Positions 12,237 through 24,090 are shown, numbered from the stretch's first letter. The stretch is DNA of 64,000 nucleotides from Neoarius graeffei (GCF_027579695.1 NC_083577.1:32477198-32541197), one strand, 5' to 3'. Notes: a model not told the origin generated them from the letters alone. Numbers and translations: made by a program.

Positions 12237-13727
12237 CAGGGCTTTTCAAAGTGTGGGGCGCGCCCCCCCTGGGGGGCGCCAGAGTTCTTCGGGGGGGGCG
12301 CAACATGAGAGACAAAATGGATCGGTTTTTAGCTGTCTATGGTTTTTAGTACCTAAAGCTACAGTGAGTGAGGAGACAAAGTCTGGGCCAAGCAAAAAAA
12401 CAGAGCCTCCAGGATGTTGCGATTTGCAACTTCAGCGCAAATTCAACCAATCACCGCGAATTCAGGGCGGTGTTGCAATTATATCCAATCACCGCAACTT
12501 TCCCGCAAATTTGACCAATCGTTGGCGTCGTCTTGAGGTGACGTCGATAAACTACCTTCCGCCTTACTTCCGTGTGTTCAAGAGAAGCAGCATGCGCGTC
12601 GTGTTGCCAGATTGGATGATTTCAAGTGCATTTTGGCGGGTTTTGAACATATTTTGGACTGGAAAACGTCAGCAGTATCTGGCAACACTGAAAGTGTGTT
12701 ATGTTTACAGTGAAGGACTGTGTGCACTTTATTATTTTTTTTACTTAATACAAGAAGTTAATGGATGCCAACATTTTTGCCAAAATGGTATTTTATTTTC
12801 CATTGTTTAGGCAGCTTCAGCATCATACTGTGAGATTCTGTTCAAATTGTTTTTTTCTTCTATGAAGCCTGAGCCATTTATTTTATTAGTTTATAATTAT
12901 TGTTTAATTTAGTCTTCAGGAGAGACTGCCTGCACACAGTACTAGTATTAATAGGTTTTTTTTTTCTTACATGAAAGCTGAGGCATTTATATTATATTTT
13001 AAGGTAACTTCATGTTGTGCTGTGAGGTTCTATGCACTTTAACTTTTGAACCAACAGGTGCATTTGGATAAGTAAAGCCTATTTTTCTGCATTTTTGTAG
13101 TCCTGGTAATCTTTTATATTGGTAAAGTTGTTTATAGGACCATTTCTCTTTGTTTTTTTAATCAATAGTTTTTCAGTAATAACTTAATATTTAACATATC
13201 ACTCAATTTTAATCACAAAAAGAGAAAATCACAACAATTTCTCGCAACTTTCACTTCCTCCCGCAATGTAATCGCAACAAAAACCTAAAAAACACCGCAA
13301 CTTTCATCGCAATTTTTTGGAAAAACCCCCGCAACATCAGACATTTTAGCCCACAACAATCACAAAAAAGGCCCGCAGAATCCTGGGGGACTGGAAAAAG
13401 AAGGAAGTATGACCACGATTATTTAAAGTTTGGATTTTCATGGACTGGATCTGAAGATGCTCCACTGCCACAGTGTGTTGTCTGCCAAGAGATGCTAGCT
13501 AACGATGCTATGGGATGTTTAAAATGTGTAAAACAAGATGTTTTAAAAAGCACAGATGTTTAAAATGTGAAAAAGAAAAAAATAATGTGTACAACAACCA
13601 CTTTTTTAAAAATACGAATGGAACATTAAGTATAGCAACAACAAAAATTGTAAGGGGGGGGGGGGGGCGCTGTTGTTTATTTGCTCTCCGAGGGGGGGCT
13701 CACTCTCCCACACTTTGAAAACCCCTG
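12237..13727 (+). mobile_element. hAT (ZBED-type) transposon, internally deleted
   Basis: Terminal repeats CAGGGCTTTTCAAAGTGTGG (12237-12256) and the inverse at 13708-13727, with near-identical 8-bp duplications ATCTAGAT (12229-12236) and ATCTAAAT (13728-13735). The remaining coding piece after the inserted block (about 13391-13515) encodes a BED-finger-like stretch with YDHDYLKFGFSWTGSEDAP and PQCVVCQ, as in ZBED-type hAT proteins. Most of the transposase is missing, and a separate element occupies 12408-13386. Confidence 0.85.
12408..13386. mobile_element. Element nested in the hAT 5' coding region
   Basis: About 980 bp interrupts the ZBED-type ORF between SKKTEPP (ending near 12410) and the continuation at about 13390. 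It starts TCCAGGAT and ends ATCCTGG, a short imperfect inverted terminus, and has many TTGCG/CGCAA-type words near both ends. No coding capacity was recognised and no target duplication could be fixed with certainty. Confidence 0.55.
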
Positions 13728-13735
13728 ATCTAAAT

Positions 13736-14591
13736 TAAAGGTGTGGGGGAAAAAGGCTTCTGCACAGTTCTGGATATACAGGTTGGGTTAAAATGCTCAG
13801 TTTTATTAAAACACTTTGAGGCATAAAATTTGTCAGGACAAAGTGAACTTAAAAAACATAGAGCAGGCACAGTGCAGGTGATGAGCAAATAGACAGGGAG
13901 AGACTTGATAATGATAACAAAACAGGATATCAAACACAGAATAAGCAGCTCAGTAATGTCCCTACTAAAGACCAAGTGTGAGATTTCACAGTGATTAACT
14001 GAAATCAAATGGTTGTGAATGTGATATGGTCTGTACTTTTGAGAATCATGGAAGTTGGAGTTTGTGTTTTCAGTTGAAGGAGATGAGACAGATCTTGTCA
14101 TGTTTTAAACCATATGATACAATAGCCATGGATAATGGATGAGAGTTAAATATCACTTGTGGTTAAATGACAATAGAGAACATTGAGAAAATTGTTGCTT
14201 TTAACACCTTTAATGACTGACTCTCTCACCTGCCTCTCTCTCTTCCACATCCTCTCAGTGATCAGTTACACAGACATTAAACTGAACACATCCCTGATAA
14301 TAATCATGAAAATAACAACAACCACTGCACACATCTGTACAAATATATAACTGTCCACATCACAAACATTTTAGCTGTTAATAAAAAACATTACACAGGT
14401 TACAGATGTATTTATTTGTTTATGTTTTAATTTTCCAATTATGCAGATTAACAATGTTTATTATCAGTATGAACAAAGTAATTTTATTTCACTCAGAATT
14501 GATTTCAACTTGTGAATCATCACCTAATGCAGGATTAACATACAAATCCACCGGATCTTTGCAAAACCACAAACTGCTGGTGGAGGGAAAC
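13736..14591. other. No confirmed gene; possible decayed receptor exon
   Basis: AT-rich flank. On the minus strand about 14270-14350 encodes a hydrophobic run (MCAVVVVIFMIIIR) ending in a short tail, reminiscent of a transmembrane exon, but with no supporting exons. 14540-14591 is shared with 48629-48652 and 49485-49530. Confidence 0.4.
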
Positions 14592-14883
14592 TTAGGCTAC
14601 ATCCACACGACAACGGCAATGAGATTTTTTTTTAAAAATATCGCGTCCACATGGGCAACAGATCAGTAAAATATCAGGTTCATATGGCAACGCAACGCTT
14701 GCTGAAAACGATGCAATACACATGCCACACCACTACGTGTGCTGTAAGACGGTCCCATCGGAGACACCAGAACAATAGAAGTAGACGCATGCGCATAACT
14801 GCGCATGCGCACAGTGACTATCCCTGTCACTGTCACACGCACACACTTTCTCACTCCCTATCCTATGGATATAGTCCCTTTAA

Positions 14884-16095
14884 GGTCCTGTCCACACGGC
14901 AATGGATTCAGGTGAATCTGATAAAATTGTTTATCGTTTCGGCCTGGCGTCCACACGGCACCGGCGTTTTGGGTGCCCCAAAATGAAATCTTTTAAGAAC
15001 AGGTTCCAGAGTGAAAAAAGCTGGCAACGGAGCCGTTGCGAAGTTGTCTGGATGAGTAGAACGGATTTGTTTACGATGACGTCACAACCACATGACTAGA
15101 ACAAGCAGCACTCTCGCGCGCATCATTCGTAACAACAGAAATTGAAATTGTTTACACATTAACCTGACTGACCTGCCAGACAGACAATTTACACCTGCTT
15201 TGATGAACAGAAAGTACAGCCTTCCACACAAAGCAACAGTTACCTGACTATAATGGAGGCAGAGGGGAAAAGGGTCAGAAGACCCTTCAACAGACTGTTT
15301 TGTATGAACCACTGCATTGCATTCACTTTTGTATACAGCTTTTCTTTTAAATAAACAAGTAACTGAACCATTTCTTGAATTTCTTTTTTTTATTGGATAA
15401 GACTGCTTTTCAAAATGTTCACACACAATATAAAAAGTTATATAAATTATATAAAAATGCTTTTCAAAATGTTCACACACAATAAGAAAATTACGTTATA
15501 TAAAACTATGCACACTAATAAAACTAATTTGTACACACAGAAGGCACGATTTCCTCGCGTAGTCACAGCCATCTTCTTCTTGTTGTTGTGTGTTTGTTCC
15601 TGTGAGTGCTTCACGCCGGATAGAAGAAGGGGTTTATGCGTGTAACAGACGTTGTGTTGTGTTGTTCACCAGTCTTTTTATTCTGAAGAAATGAGACACA
15701 AATACACTGCTGAGGACGGGCTGCAAACGTCCAGTGGCATTGGCGCTTACATTTCCAAAACGAACTGAAAGAGGCCAGCGCCTCGTTCCCATAACTACCT
15801 GTGCTCTTAAAGGGCCAGCGCAGAATTTCCCCACCACTACACACAATGGCAAGTGGAAAAAAATAAACCCATTACATGCGCATGCGTCCTACTTCTTCTT
15901 CTATTGTTCTGGTGTCTCCGATGGGACCATCTTACAGCACACGTAGAGGTGTGGCATGTGTATTTCATCGTTTTCAGCAAGCGTTGCGTTGCCATATGGA
16001 CCTGATATTTTACTGATCCGTTGCCCATGTGGACGCAATATTTTTTTTACCCGCTAAAAAAAAAATCCCGTTGCCATTGTCGCGTGGATGTAGCC
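14884..16095 (-). mobile_element. PIF/Harbinger-like element nested in the outer copy, opposite orientation
   Basis: Starts GGTCCTGTCCACACGG and ends (inverted) GGCTACATCCACGCG, the same two terminus types as the outer copy in swapped order, with a TAA duplication at 14881-14883 and 16096-16098. 14884-15096 is inverted to 16500-16715, and 15870-16095 is inverted to 14595-14800. No coding sequence was recognised in its 1.2 kb. Confidence 0.85.
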
Positions 16096-16349
16096 TAAAT
16101 CACGTGCTCGTTTTTTGAATGGAGACGCGGAAAGAGGAATGAACGGGGGTAGATGGAAGCTGGTACGCCAACATTCTGATATCCTCCAGAATTCTTTAAT
16201 GGTCTGGAATAAATTGAATGCTACATGTTGATGGATTACTTTGTTCTTCTACGCCCTTTTTGAGGAATGTATTGTCGGACTTAAACCAACATCTGAAGAG
16301 GTGAGATCGCTCCTTTTTTTCCCGGCGGGATTGACTCTGCCCTAAGGGC

Positions 16350-16382
<33 letters not shown>
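16350..16382. repeat. (TC)n microsatellite
   Basis: Simple dinucleotide run inside the outer Harbinger-like element. Confidence 0.9.
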
Positions 16383-16385
<3 letters not shown>

Positions 16386-16718
16386 ACCATTACACAATAA
16401 ATATTCACAGTGAAAATATTTTGTAAGCGCGTTTCATGAACCAAGTTATAGAATTTGTTGACAACTCGCATCGAGTTCGTTACACTTCTACCCGGCGTGA
16501 AGCACATGTGGTTGTGACGTCATCGTAAACAAATCCGTTCTACTCATCCAGACGACTTCGCAACGGCTCCATTGCCAGATTTTTTCACTCTGGAACCCGT
16601 TCTCAAAAGATTTCGTTTTGGGGCACCCAAAACGCCGGTGCCGTGTAGACGCCAGGCCGAAACGATAAACAATTTTATCAGATTCACCTGAATCCGTTGC
16701 CGTGTGGACAGGGCCTTA

Positions 16719-17992
16719 GAGCTTGAATTCTCCTCCATTGCACAGTTTCACATATAACACACACACACACAGCTAAACATTTCATTCAAGATTAACAGCA
16801 TAACGCTGACATGCACTAATGCAGTAAAGATATGAGCTTTCAAATTCTCAGTTTATTTAAAACTATTTTAAATACATCAATAAAATTAAATAATCTTTTC
16901 AGCTCATTCTACATTTAAACACTCTTTTGTGATTTTAATTAAATGTTACATTATTATTTTGAGTTAATACCTTGTTATCTCCAGCGGACTGAATGCTGTG
17001 CACGTCTGGCTGCTGCTACTCACCGGTATTTCCCACAACTGTTTTTCGTTTGGGAGAGATACTGTCAGATTACTTTCACCTCTACTATCTGGTGTTTTGC
17101 TGAACTTTTACTTTTATACTGTGTTTGCTGAACTTTTGCTGATACTATGGATTAAATTGCTGCAATTGCTGGTGTTTGCAGGACTGTACATTCACTCTGC
17201 CAGTTCACTACTGCTGATATCTCCTAGCACACCTGCTTCTCACCTGTATGAGCCCTCTTCCTTCTCCTTCACAGTGACTACATCTGTGGTAAGTGTGTCT
17301 CTACCCTCTTGGCTCATTGTTGTCGCCAGTGTGTTTCTGGGGTAAGTGCATTAAACATTCGTTGATCATAGTTCTAGCTGGGTTATGTTGGGAGTCTGGT
17401 TGGCTAACATGCAGTGTTCGCATGGTGTTGTTATGTATGTGACAGCTCTACTGTCTGGCGTTTGTCATGACTACTGCTGGCATGTGGATTAAAGCCTTCT
17501 CAGTTCACTTTTCATGGCCTGGTGTTGTACTGTGCATGTGTACTTTTTACCATCTGGCAATGCAGCCTTTATACACCTTGGCTGATCTCAAACTTCTTCA
17601 TCGTTATGCCCCTCTGGACTCTGCGTCTTATAACCCATGCCACTCACTCAGAATTACTCGTTGCCAATGTTACATATACTGCTCCAAAAGAAGACCGTTG
17701 CTTATCTACAGATGTGATGCTCAAATTCCAACTCTATATACTTATGCTCGTCGACCTCCAAAAAAAGCCATCAGTGAATGCATACACTCAAACATGCTGA
17801 CTCCCCATGGTTATTGCTACTTATCTAAACCCATATCAGCACAGAGATGAGGTGGGTTGGCTGTGGTTTCTCTATCGAATCTGACATTTAAAGAACTCAC
17901 ACTATTCAATGTGACATCTTTTTAATACATTGCTTTGAAGATTGTTTCAACCCCTCCCCTAATGCTGTTGCTAGTTTATTGGCCCCCTAAAC
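16719..17992. other. No confirmed gene; start shared with 49527-49790
   Basis: 16719-16980 is a diverged copy of 49527-49790 (GAGCTTGAATTCTC, GAGCTTTCAAATTCTCAG and TTATTATTTTGAGTTAAT in the same order). 16998-17345 has a hydrophobic open frame followed by GGGGTAAGT, but without domains or other exons I do not call a gene. 17346-17992 is unrecognised. Confidence 0.5.
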
Positions 17993-19407
17993 CAGTGGTT
18001 TTCAAAGTGGGGGCCACCAGGGGGCGCTAGGGGGGCTCAGAAAGTTGGAGGGACGATAAAAAAATTGCGAAAAAAATTAATAATTATTATTAAATATATT
18101 GTAATTAGTTTTTTAATCATTGTTATAAAATATAATTATTAATAATACATCATATCGAAACGTTGTTTGCCATGCTCATCTCTCCGATTGTCTGTGACGT
18201 TGCGGTTTGCGCCATTTATCAAGCTGCTTTGCTCCTCAAGCTAGCGTATTGTGGAGGAAATACTATTTTGTAAAGCACTTGAAAGAAAAACTACTGGGAA
18301 AGACATTTTTCAAGTTTTGGACGATTACATTGAGTCTAACGGATTGGACTGGACCCGTTGTGTGGGGGTGTGTTCGGATGGAGCCGCGGCAATGACCGGG
18401 AAGATCAGTGGAGTGACCGCTCTCATTAAGCAGAAGGCCCTGCATGTAGTGCCCACACACTGCATGCTCCATCACGAGGCACTGGTCGCAAAAAGGATGG
18501 ATAATGAGTTGAATCAGGTACTACAGGAGGTTATACAAGTAGTGAATTTTATTAAAGCCCGTCCCATGAAACACAGACTGTTTACCCTGCTTTGTAATGA
18601 GATGGGCACTCGTTTTGAGGGGCTGCTGCTTCACTCGAACGTGCACTGGCTGTCACAGGGCGCAGTTTTGAACCGTGTCTATGAGCTGCGGGGGGAGGTT
18701 GCAGAGTTCCTCTCATCTGAAAAGCATCAGCTGGCAGATCGGTTCACCGATGCAACCTGGATCCGCAAACTTGCATACATGTCAGACATTTTCCAGCATC
18801 TAAAATGAAGTGAATCAAAGCATGCAAGGACGTGACACATACATACTCCAGGTGCAAGACAAAGTGCGTGCTTTTTCCAAAACGATCATGCTGTGGTCAA
18901 ACAAGCTCCAGGAGGGAGTTACAGAAATGTTCCCACTACTTCACCAGGAGCTGCTGTCATGTGATGATTTGGGCTCCGTCTCTCCATTGATCCAGTCCCA
19001 CCTGGAGCACCTCCAAGGATATTTCAAAGACTATTTCCCTGACCTTGAAAACACACATTTAAACTGGGTTAGGAACCCCTTTGCCCCCGGTGTCGGTTCT
19101 AGTCTGGACTTAAAGTCACAGGAGGAGCTGATTGAGATGACAAACTCAGGGGATTTAAAAATGGACTTTGAGGCTCTTCCCCTGTCTAATTACTGGCTAC
19201 ATGTAAGAAAGGACTATCCCAGCTTGGCTGACAGGGCATTGAAATGCCTTCTCCCTTTTACAACAGCCTACTTGTGTGAGTCTGGCTTTTCAACTTTAAA
19301 GGTACTCAAAACCAAACATAGAGCATGTCTACATAAGGACAATGACATGCGTATGGCACTGACGGAGATTAATTAGTTAATAGAGTCCTACTGTGTGTAA
19401 TTTACTC
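17993..19407 (+). mobile_element. hAT transposon with both ends damaged
   Basis: Begins with a hAT-like terminus CAGTGGTTTTCAAAGTGGG (17993) and contains the transposase fragment at 18251-19373. The BED-finger N-terminus is deleted, and the 3' end runs straight into a 5'-truncated Tc1 at about 19408, so no right terminus remains. Confidence 0.8.
18251..19373 (+). pseudogene. hAT transposase (ZBED5-like), central and C-terminal part
   Basis: 18251-18808 encodes the RNase H-like catalytic region (WTRCVGVCSDGAAAMTGK with the catalytic Asp, then THCMLHHEALVAK and HSNVHWLSQGAVLNRVYEL). A single frameshift near 18807 separates it from 18810-19376, which carries the hAT C-terminal dimerisation segment (SLADRALKCLLPFTTAYLCE, ESGFSTL). 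Both halves look well preserved. The protein resembles vertebrate ZBED5/SCAND3-like domesticated transposases, but missing termini and the frame break argue for a dead element. Confidence 0.87.
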
Positions 19408-20286
19408 TCAGCATAAATACCCTTGTTCTGTGAAGGCCTCAGTGATTTGTTAGAGAACACTGAAGAACAAACAGCAGCATCATGAAGACCAAAGAACTCA
19501 CCAGACAGGTCAGGGATAAAGTTCTGGAGAAGTTTAAAGCAGGGTTAGGTTATAAAAAAATATCCCAACCTCTGAACATCTCAAGAAGCACTGTTCAAGC
19601 CATCATTCAAAAATGGAAAAAGTATGGCACAACTGCAAACCTACCAAGGCATGGCCATCCACCTAAACTGACAGAGCGAGCAAGGAGAGCACTGGTCAGA
19701 GAAACAGCCAAGAGGCCCATGATCACTCTGGAGGAGCTGCAGAAATCCACAGCTCAGGTGGGAGAATCTGTGCACAGGACAACTATAAGTCATACACTCC
19801 ACAAATCTGGCCTTTTTGGAAGAGTGGCAAGAAGAAAGCCATTGTTGAAAGACAGGCATAAGAAGTCCCGTTTGCAGTTTGCCAGAAGCCATGTAGGGGA
19901 CACAGCAAACATGTGGAAGAAGGTGCTTTGGTCAGATGAGACCAAAGTTGAACATTTTGGCCTAAATGCAAAGCGCTATGTGTGGCGGAAAACTAACACC
20001 ACTCATCACCCTGCACACACCAGCCGCACTGTGAAACATGGTGGTGGCAGCATCATGCTATGGGGATGCTTTTCTTTAGCAGGGACAGGGAAGCTGGTCA
20101 GAGTTGATGGGAAGATGGATAGAGCTAAATACAGGGCAATCCTGGAAGAAAACCTGTTTGAGGCTGCAAAAGACTTGAGACTGGGAAGGAGATTCACCTT
20201 TCAGCAAGACAATGACTCTAAACATACAGCCAGAGCTACAATGGAATGTTTAGATCAAAGAATATTCATGTGTTAGAATGGCCCAG

Positions 20287-20818
20287 TGTAGGTGTAATTA
20301 ATAATTATGGATATGTAGATTGGTATCAAATGATCACTCTTTAATAATTACATGAAATCAGTCTCATTAAATTTGAAGGTTAATAGTTAAAATGAATCAA
20401 TCCTATTGAATCGTTTAATTTGACTCATTTGAATTGAATCATACCACAGAATCAGTCTCATTGAATTGGTTGAAGTGAATCATTCAGTGAATCGAGTCAG
20501 TGAATCAAATCAGTGAATCATTTGGTGAATCATTTAGTGAATCATTCAATGAATCATTTAGTGAATCATTTAAAGAATCAAGTGAAGAATCGTTTAAAAT
20601 TTGATAATTCAAATTTATCACTTACCAAACTGCATCTAATTAATTATTCATACACCTTAGGAGTTCTTTGACAATGTGGGCGACTTCAAGTATTTAGAAC
20701 AACAGACAATGACATGATTTCAATAATAATGGAGTTTATTATAAAAAAAGAAATTTTAATAAAAAGAAAAGGAAAAATTTGAACAATCTAATAGCAGCAG
20801 AATTGAAATCTTCTGTAA

Positions 20819-20861
<43 letters not shown>

Positions 20862-22132
20862 GTGTGTGTGAGAAAAGAGAGAGACCTTGGCTCTCTCTCG
20901 AAGTTGGAATGCGTCCGTACCAGGACGTGCTATCTGCAATCTTGGAGGAGGGGAATCCTCAAAGTTTAGTGAGCATGTGTGTGTGTAAGCAGTTTTAGCT
21001 TGTGAGCTAACTGAACAAAAGAATTTCTAACTAGCCATGTGCTTCCAGGCCTAGTGTGTAAAAGCTGAAGGCTTTAATTAAAATTAAACATTCAAACAGT
21101 CATCTGTAGTTTATATGGCTTTAAATGTAAACAGGAGAATTGATATCAAGGTTGAATTAAACTCAGGATTTATGATGTTTATCTAATACTGAGATACAGG
21201 ACCATGTGTTCAAAACTTAGTGTGTGGAGGCAGGGCCCACATCTGCTCCTTGGAGAACAAAGGAGCTGGCTCTGCTTTACTATCTAAAACACGCGTGAGG
21301 CCCAGTGGAAGGAAATCTTTTCCAGCCAGCGAACTCTCTTAACTTCCTAGTATTACCGAGTTACTGAAATCTTAATGAGATCAGGATATGAGTGAGTAAT
21401 GAATTTAGGATGTTAAAAGGGAAGAGAGAGAGCATGTAACTTATGGATTAACCAATTTTTAAATCAACAAACAAATGATAGAGAACCAAGATTCAGTGTA
21501 TACACTTCATTTAACGTCATACAACTTCACATTAAGTACTGTAAATAACTAATTCCTAAGACTTAAACTTCTGTTTGCTCAATGCCTTTCTTACTGCAGA
21601 GGAAGTTTGTCTTCTGTCTGAGGTTGGAAGCTCGAGGAAGTTGCGCACGCTTCCTGAGGTCAGAAGTCTTCGGTGAGGGAGAGAGAAGTTCTGAAGCTTT
21701 CTTTGGTGATCTTCGTAGTTGATAAGAAAGTCTTTATTCAACACCGTGCACAGATTTAAAAGAAAGAAAAGAGAAGAGCTCTTTAGAAAACTGCCTTTTG
21801 CTCGCAGCCGCGTACGCGTTAAAAGACAAGTAATACTTACAAAAACCGGTTAATAACTCGCTTGAGTTGATGATCGCGTGTTTCCGATATCTACTTTGAT
21901 CAGGAGCAGATTAAAGAACGAAACGCGCTGTTTGGACGTCTGATGATGAGTTCTCTTTTTAGGTCAGTCTCGGTTAGAGTCCGACGCGAAAGAGCAAAGA
22001 TGGCTGTGTTCCAAGTCCTTTTGTTGAAACCTGAGGAATGTGTACGTGATCCCGCCCAGGCGTGACGTAGTCAACGCGGAAGTTGCCTGGGAGTTGTAGT
22101 TCTTAGACCAAGATGGCAGCATGATACCTACA
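20287..22132 (-). mobile_element. LTR-like repeat, copy A (probable solo LTR)
   Basis: 1,846 bp bounded by TGTAGGT and ACCTACA and flanked by CCAG (20283-20286, 22133-22136). It shares its layout with copies at 51647-55538 and 52984-54685: a GAATCATTTAGT-type tandem array near the left end, a TTTATTATAA block, a (TG)n run, a GCTAG-rich middle and a GC-richer right end with GATCCCGCCCAGGCGTGACG and GGGAGTTGTAGTTC. TG..CA ends, a 4-bp duplication and no coding sequence suggest a solo LTR read on the minus strand. No internal region was found here. Confidence 0.75.
20824..20870. repeat. (TG)n microsatellite inside copy A
   Basis: Dinucleotide run at the same relative place as the runs at 51960-51999 and 53461-53509 in the other copies. 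Confidence 0.93.
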
Positions 22133-22571
22133 CCAGTCAAAGTCCAGACCTAAATCCCATTGAGCATCTGTGGCAAGACTTGAAAATTGCTATTCACAGA
22201 CGCTCTCCATCCAATCTGGCTGAGCTTGAGCTATTTTGCAAAGAAGAATGGGCAAAAATGTCAGTGTCTAGATGTGCAAAGCTGGTAGAGACATACCACA
22301 AAAGACTTGCAGCTGTAATTGCAGCAAAACTGGCTCTACAAAGTATTGATGCAGGGGGGGCTGAATACTAATGCACACCACATTTTTCAGATTTTTATTT
22401 GTTTAAAATTTTGAAGACCATTTATCATTTTCGTTTCACTTCACAATTATGTGCTACTCTGTGTTGGTCTATCACATAAAATCTCAATAAAAAACTTTTA
22501 AGTTCATGGTTGTAAGGTGGAAAAATGTGAAAAAAGTTCAAGGGGTATGAATACTTTTTCAAGGCACTGTA

Positions 22572-23658
22572 GATCCTGCCCCTTGACCAAATTATTCATA
22601 GCCATGGTCTTCAATTCCACTGCGACGCTGATGACATCCAATTATATCTCATCACATCCTCCCCCACTGACCCCCCTCCAAGTTCCCTCAATGACTGTCT
22701 ATCAGATCTAAAGTTGTGGTTGCATAATAACTTTCAAAAACTTAACACAGATAAAACAGAAATCATGGTTATTGGCCCCAAATCTCCATTGTCCAAATAT
22801 TCCAGCTTCGGTCTTAACATCAACGGTGCACTTGTTAAATCTTCACCTGTTGTTGGAAACCTGGAATATTACTTGATCCCTCACTCAACTCTGATCCCCA
22901 CATTAAATCCCTCACCAAGACTGCTTTCTTCCACCTCTGGAACATTACCTGCTTTCACCCCTTCCTTTCCACTAGTGATGCTCAAACTTTGGTCCACTCA
23001 TTCATTATGTCCCACCTAGATTATTGCAACTCCCTTCACATTGGCCTCCCTTCTAAATTGGCCCTCCCTTCAAAGGCTACAATACATTCAGAACTCTGCA
23101 GTGAGACTCATCACCCATACCAAATGATCTGCAGTGAGACTCATCACCCATACCAAATGATCTGCTCATATCAGCCCCATTCTTTTTCAGTTTCACTGGC
23201 TACCTGTTCTGTGACGAATTAAGTATAAACTCCTACTACTCATCTTCAAAGCCCTCCATAACCTTGCTCCTCCTTACATCCGTGACCTTCTGACCCCTTA
23301 CACTCCATCCTGCTGTCTCAGATCCTCTAGCCATAATCTCCTTGCTGCCCCCCCACACCAGACTCTCTACCCTGGGTGACAGGTCCTTCAGTACCATGGC
23401 TCCCAAGCTCTGGAATTCCATCCCTCCACCCCTCCATGACTGCTCTTCCCTTCCTTTCTTCAAATCACATCTCAAAACCTTTTTGTTTCATGAACACTTC
23501 TCCTCCACCACTGCATAAACTTACCACTCTTTACCACCTTTTGTGTGTGTGTGTGTGTTGTTTTCTTTGTTTTGTTAACCTGACCTACGTAAAGTGACCT
23601 CGAGTTTGAGAAAGGTGCTATATAAATGTAACTTATAATAATAATAATTATTATTATT
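22572..23658 (+). pseudogene. 5'-truncated L2/CR1-clade LINE, RT C-terminal part
   Basis: Starts just before the active-site block (HCDADDIQLYL, with ADD intact) and continues with DLKLWLHNNFQKLNTDKTEI, HSFIMSHLDYCNSL, FHWLPV, KLLLLIFKALHNLAPPYI. It ends in the L2-type tail GTGCTATATAAATGTAAC followed by (TAA/ATT)n. Internal stops and a 27-bp tandem duplication (about 23092-23161) break the frame. Confidence 0.87.
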
Positions 23659-24017
23659 GGGGCAGCACAGTGGTGTAGTGGTTAGCGCTATCGCCTCACA
23701 GCAAGAAGGTCTGGGTTCGAGCCCCGTGGCTGGCGAGGGCCTTTCTGTGCTGAGTTTGGATGTTCTCCCCATGTCTGCATGGGTTTTCTCCGGGTGCTCT
23801 GGTTTCCCCCACAGTCCAAAGACATGCAGGTTAGGTTAACTGGTGACTCTAAATTGACCGTAGGTGTGAATGATTGTTTGTCTATGTCAGCCCTGTGATG
23901 ACCTGGCGACTTGTCCAGGGTGTACCCCACCTTTGCCCGTAGTCAGCTGGGATAGGCTCCAGCTTGCCTGTGACCCTGTAGAACAGGATAAAGCGTCTAG
24001 AGATAATGAGATTATTA
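23659..24017 (+). mobile_element. tRNA-derived SINE (DANA/Mermaid-like)
   Basis: The tRNA-like head carries A-box-like TGGTGTAGTGGTTAGCG and B-box GGGTTCGAGCC, followed by the conserved body (TTTCCCCCACAGTCCAAAGA, GATGACCTGGCGACTTGTCC) and the terminus GAGATAATGAGAT. It sits in the simple-repeat tail of the preceding LINE. Same family as 39979, 46028, 60292 and 62723. Confidence 0.93.
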
Positions 24018-24090
24018 TTATTACCTTGCCCAGGACAGAATCCACCAGGGTATTGTTTTTGGTGGGCTTTCTTTCTTTCTTTCTTTCTTT

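Larger units (their letters stand above)
14595..16715 (+). mobile_element. PIF/Harbinger-like element, outer copy
   Basis: Left terminus GGCTACATCCACACG and right terminus (inverted) GGCCCTGTCCACACGG, flanked by the 3-bp duplication TTA (14592-14594, 16716-16718). The related repeat at 49520-49535 shows the empty site with a single TTA. Its own sequence is 14595-14883 plus 16096-16715; the middle is a second, inverted member of the same family. No transposase was recognised. TWA duplications are typical of PIF/Harbinger. Confidence 0.85.
19482..22371 (+). pseudogene. Tc1-like transposase, interrupted
   Basis: 19482-20276 encodes the paired-type HTH region (KISQPLNISRSTVQAIIQKW), the second HTH and the first two catalytic Asp residues (VLWSDETK and FQQDND). 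22137-22371 encodes the third acidic residue (SPDLNPIEHLWQDLK) through the normal C-terminus. One frameshift near 20250 precedes the insertion. The DD34E residues are present but on separate pieces. The two halves join across the 4-bp duplication CCAG. Confidence 0.92.
19408..22569 (+). mobile_element. Tc1-like transposon split by an LTR-like insertion
   Basis: Right terminal repeat at about 22500-22569 (AAGGGGTATGAATACTTTTT..GGCACTG) followed by TA. The left terminal repeat is missing: Tc1 sequence begins abruptly next to hAT sequence at about 19408. The transposase is split by a 1,846-bp insertion (20287-22132) at a CCAG site. Without it about 1.3 kb of element remains. Confidence 0.9.

Noticed and set aside
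14595..16715. Two overlapping inverted-repeat elements (14595-16095 and 14884-16715)
   Set aside because: The target duplications only make sense as one element nested in another, outer TTA and inner TAA.
16998..17345. Hydrophobic 115-codon open frame followed by a GTAAGT
   Set aside because: No domain, no signal-peptide logic beyond composition, no partner exons; an overlapping frame is also open. Probably chance in AT-rich DNA.
23659..23730. tRNA-like head with A and B boxes as a tRNA gene
   Set aside because: It continues into a SINE body and recurs in several copies; cloverleaf stems are not maintained.
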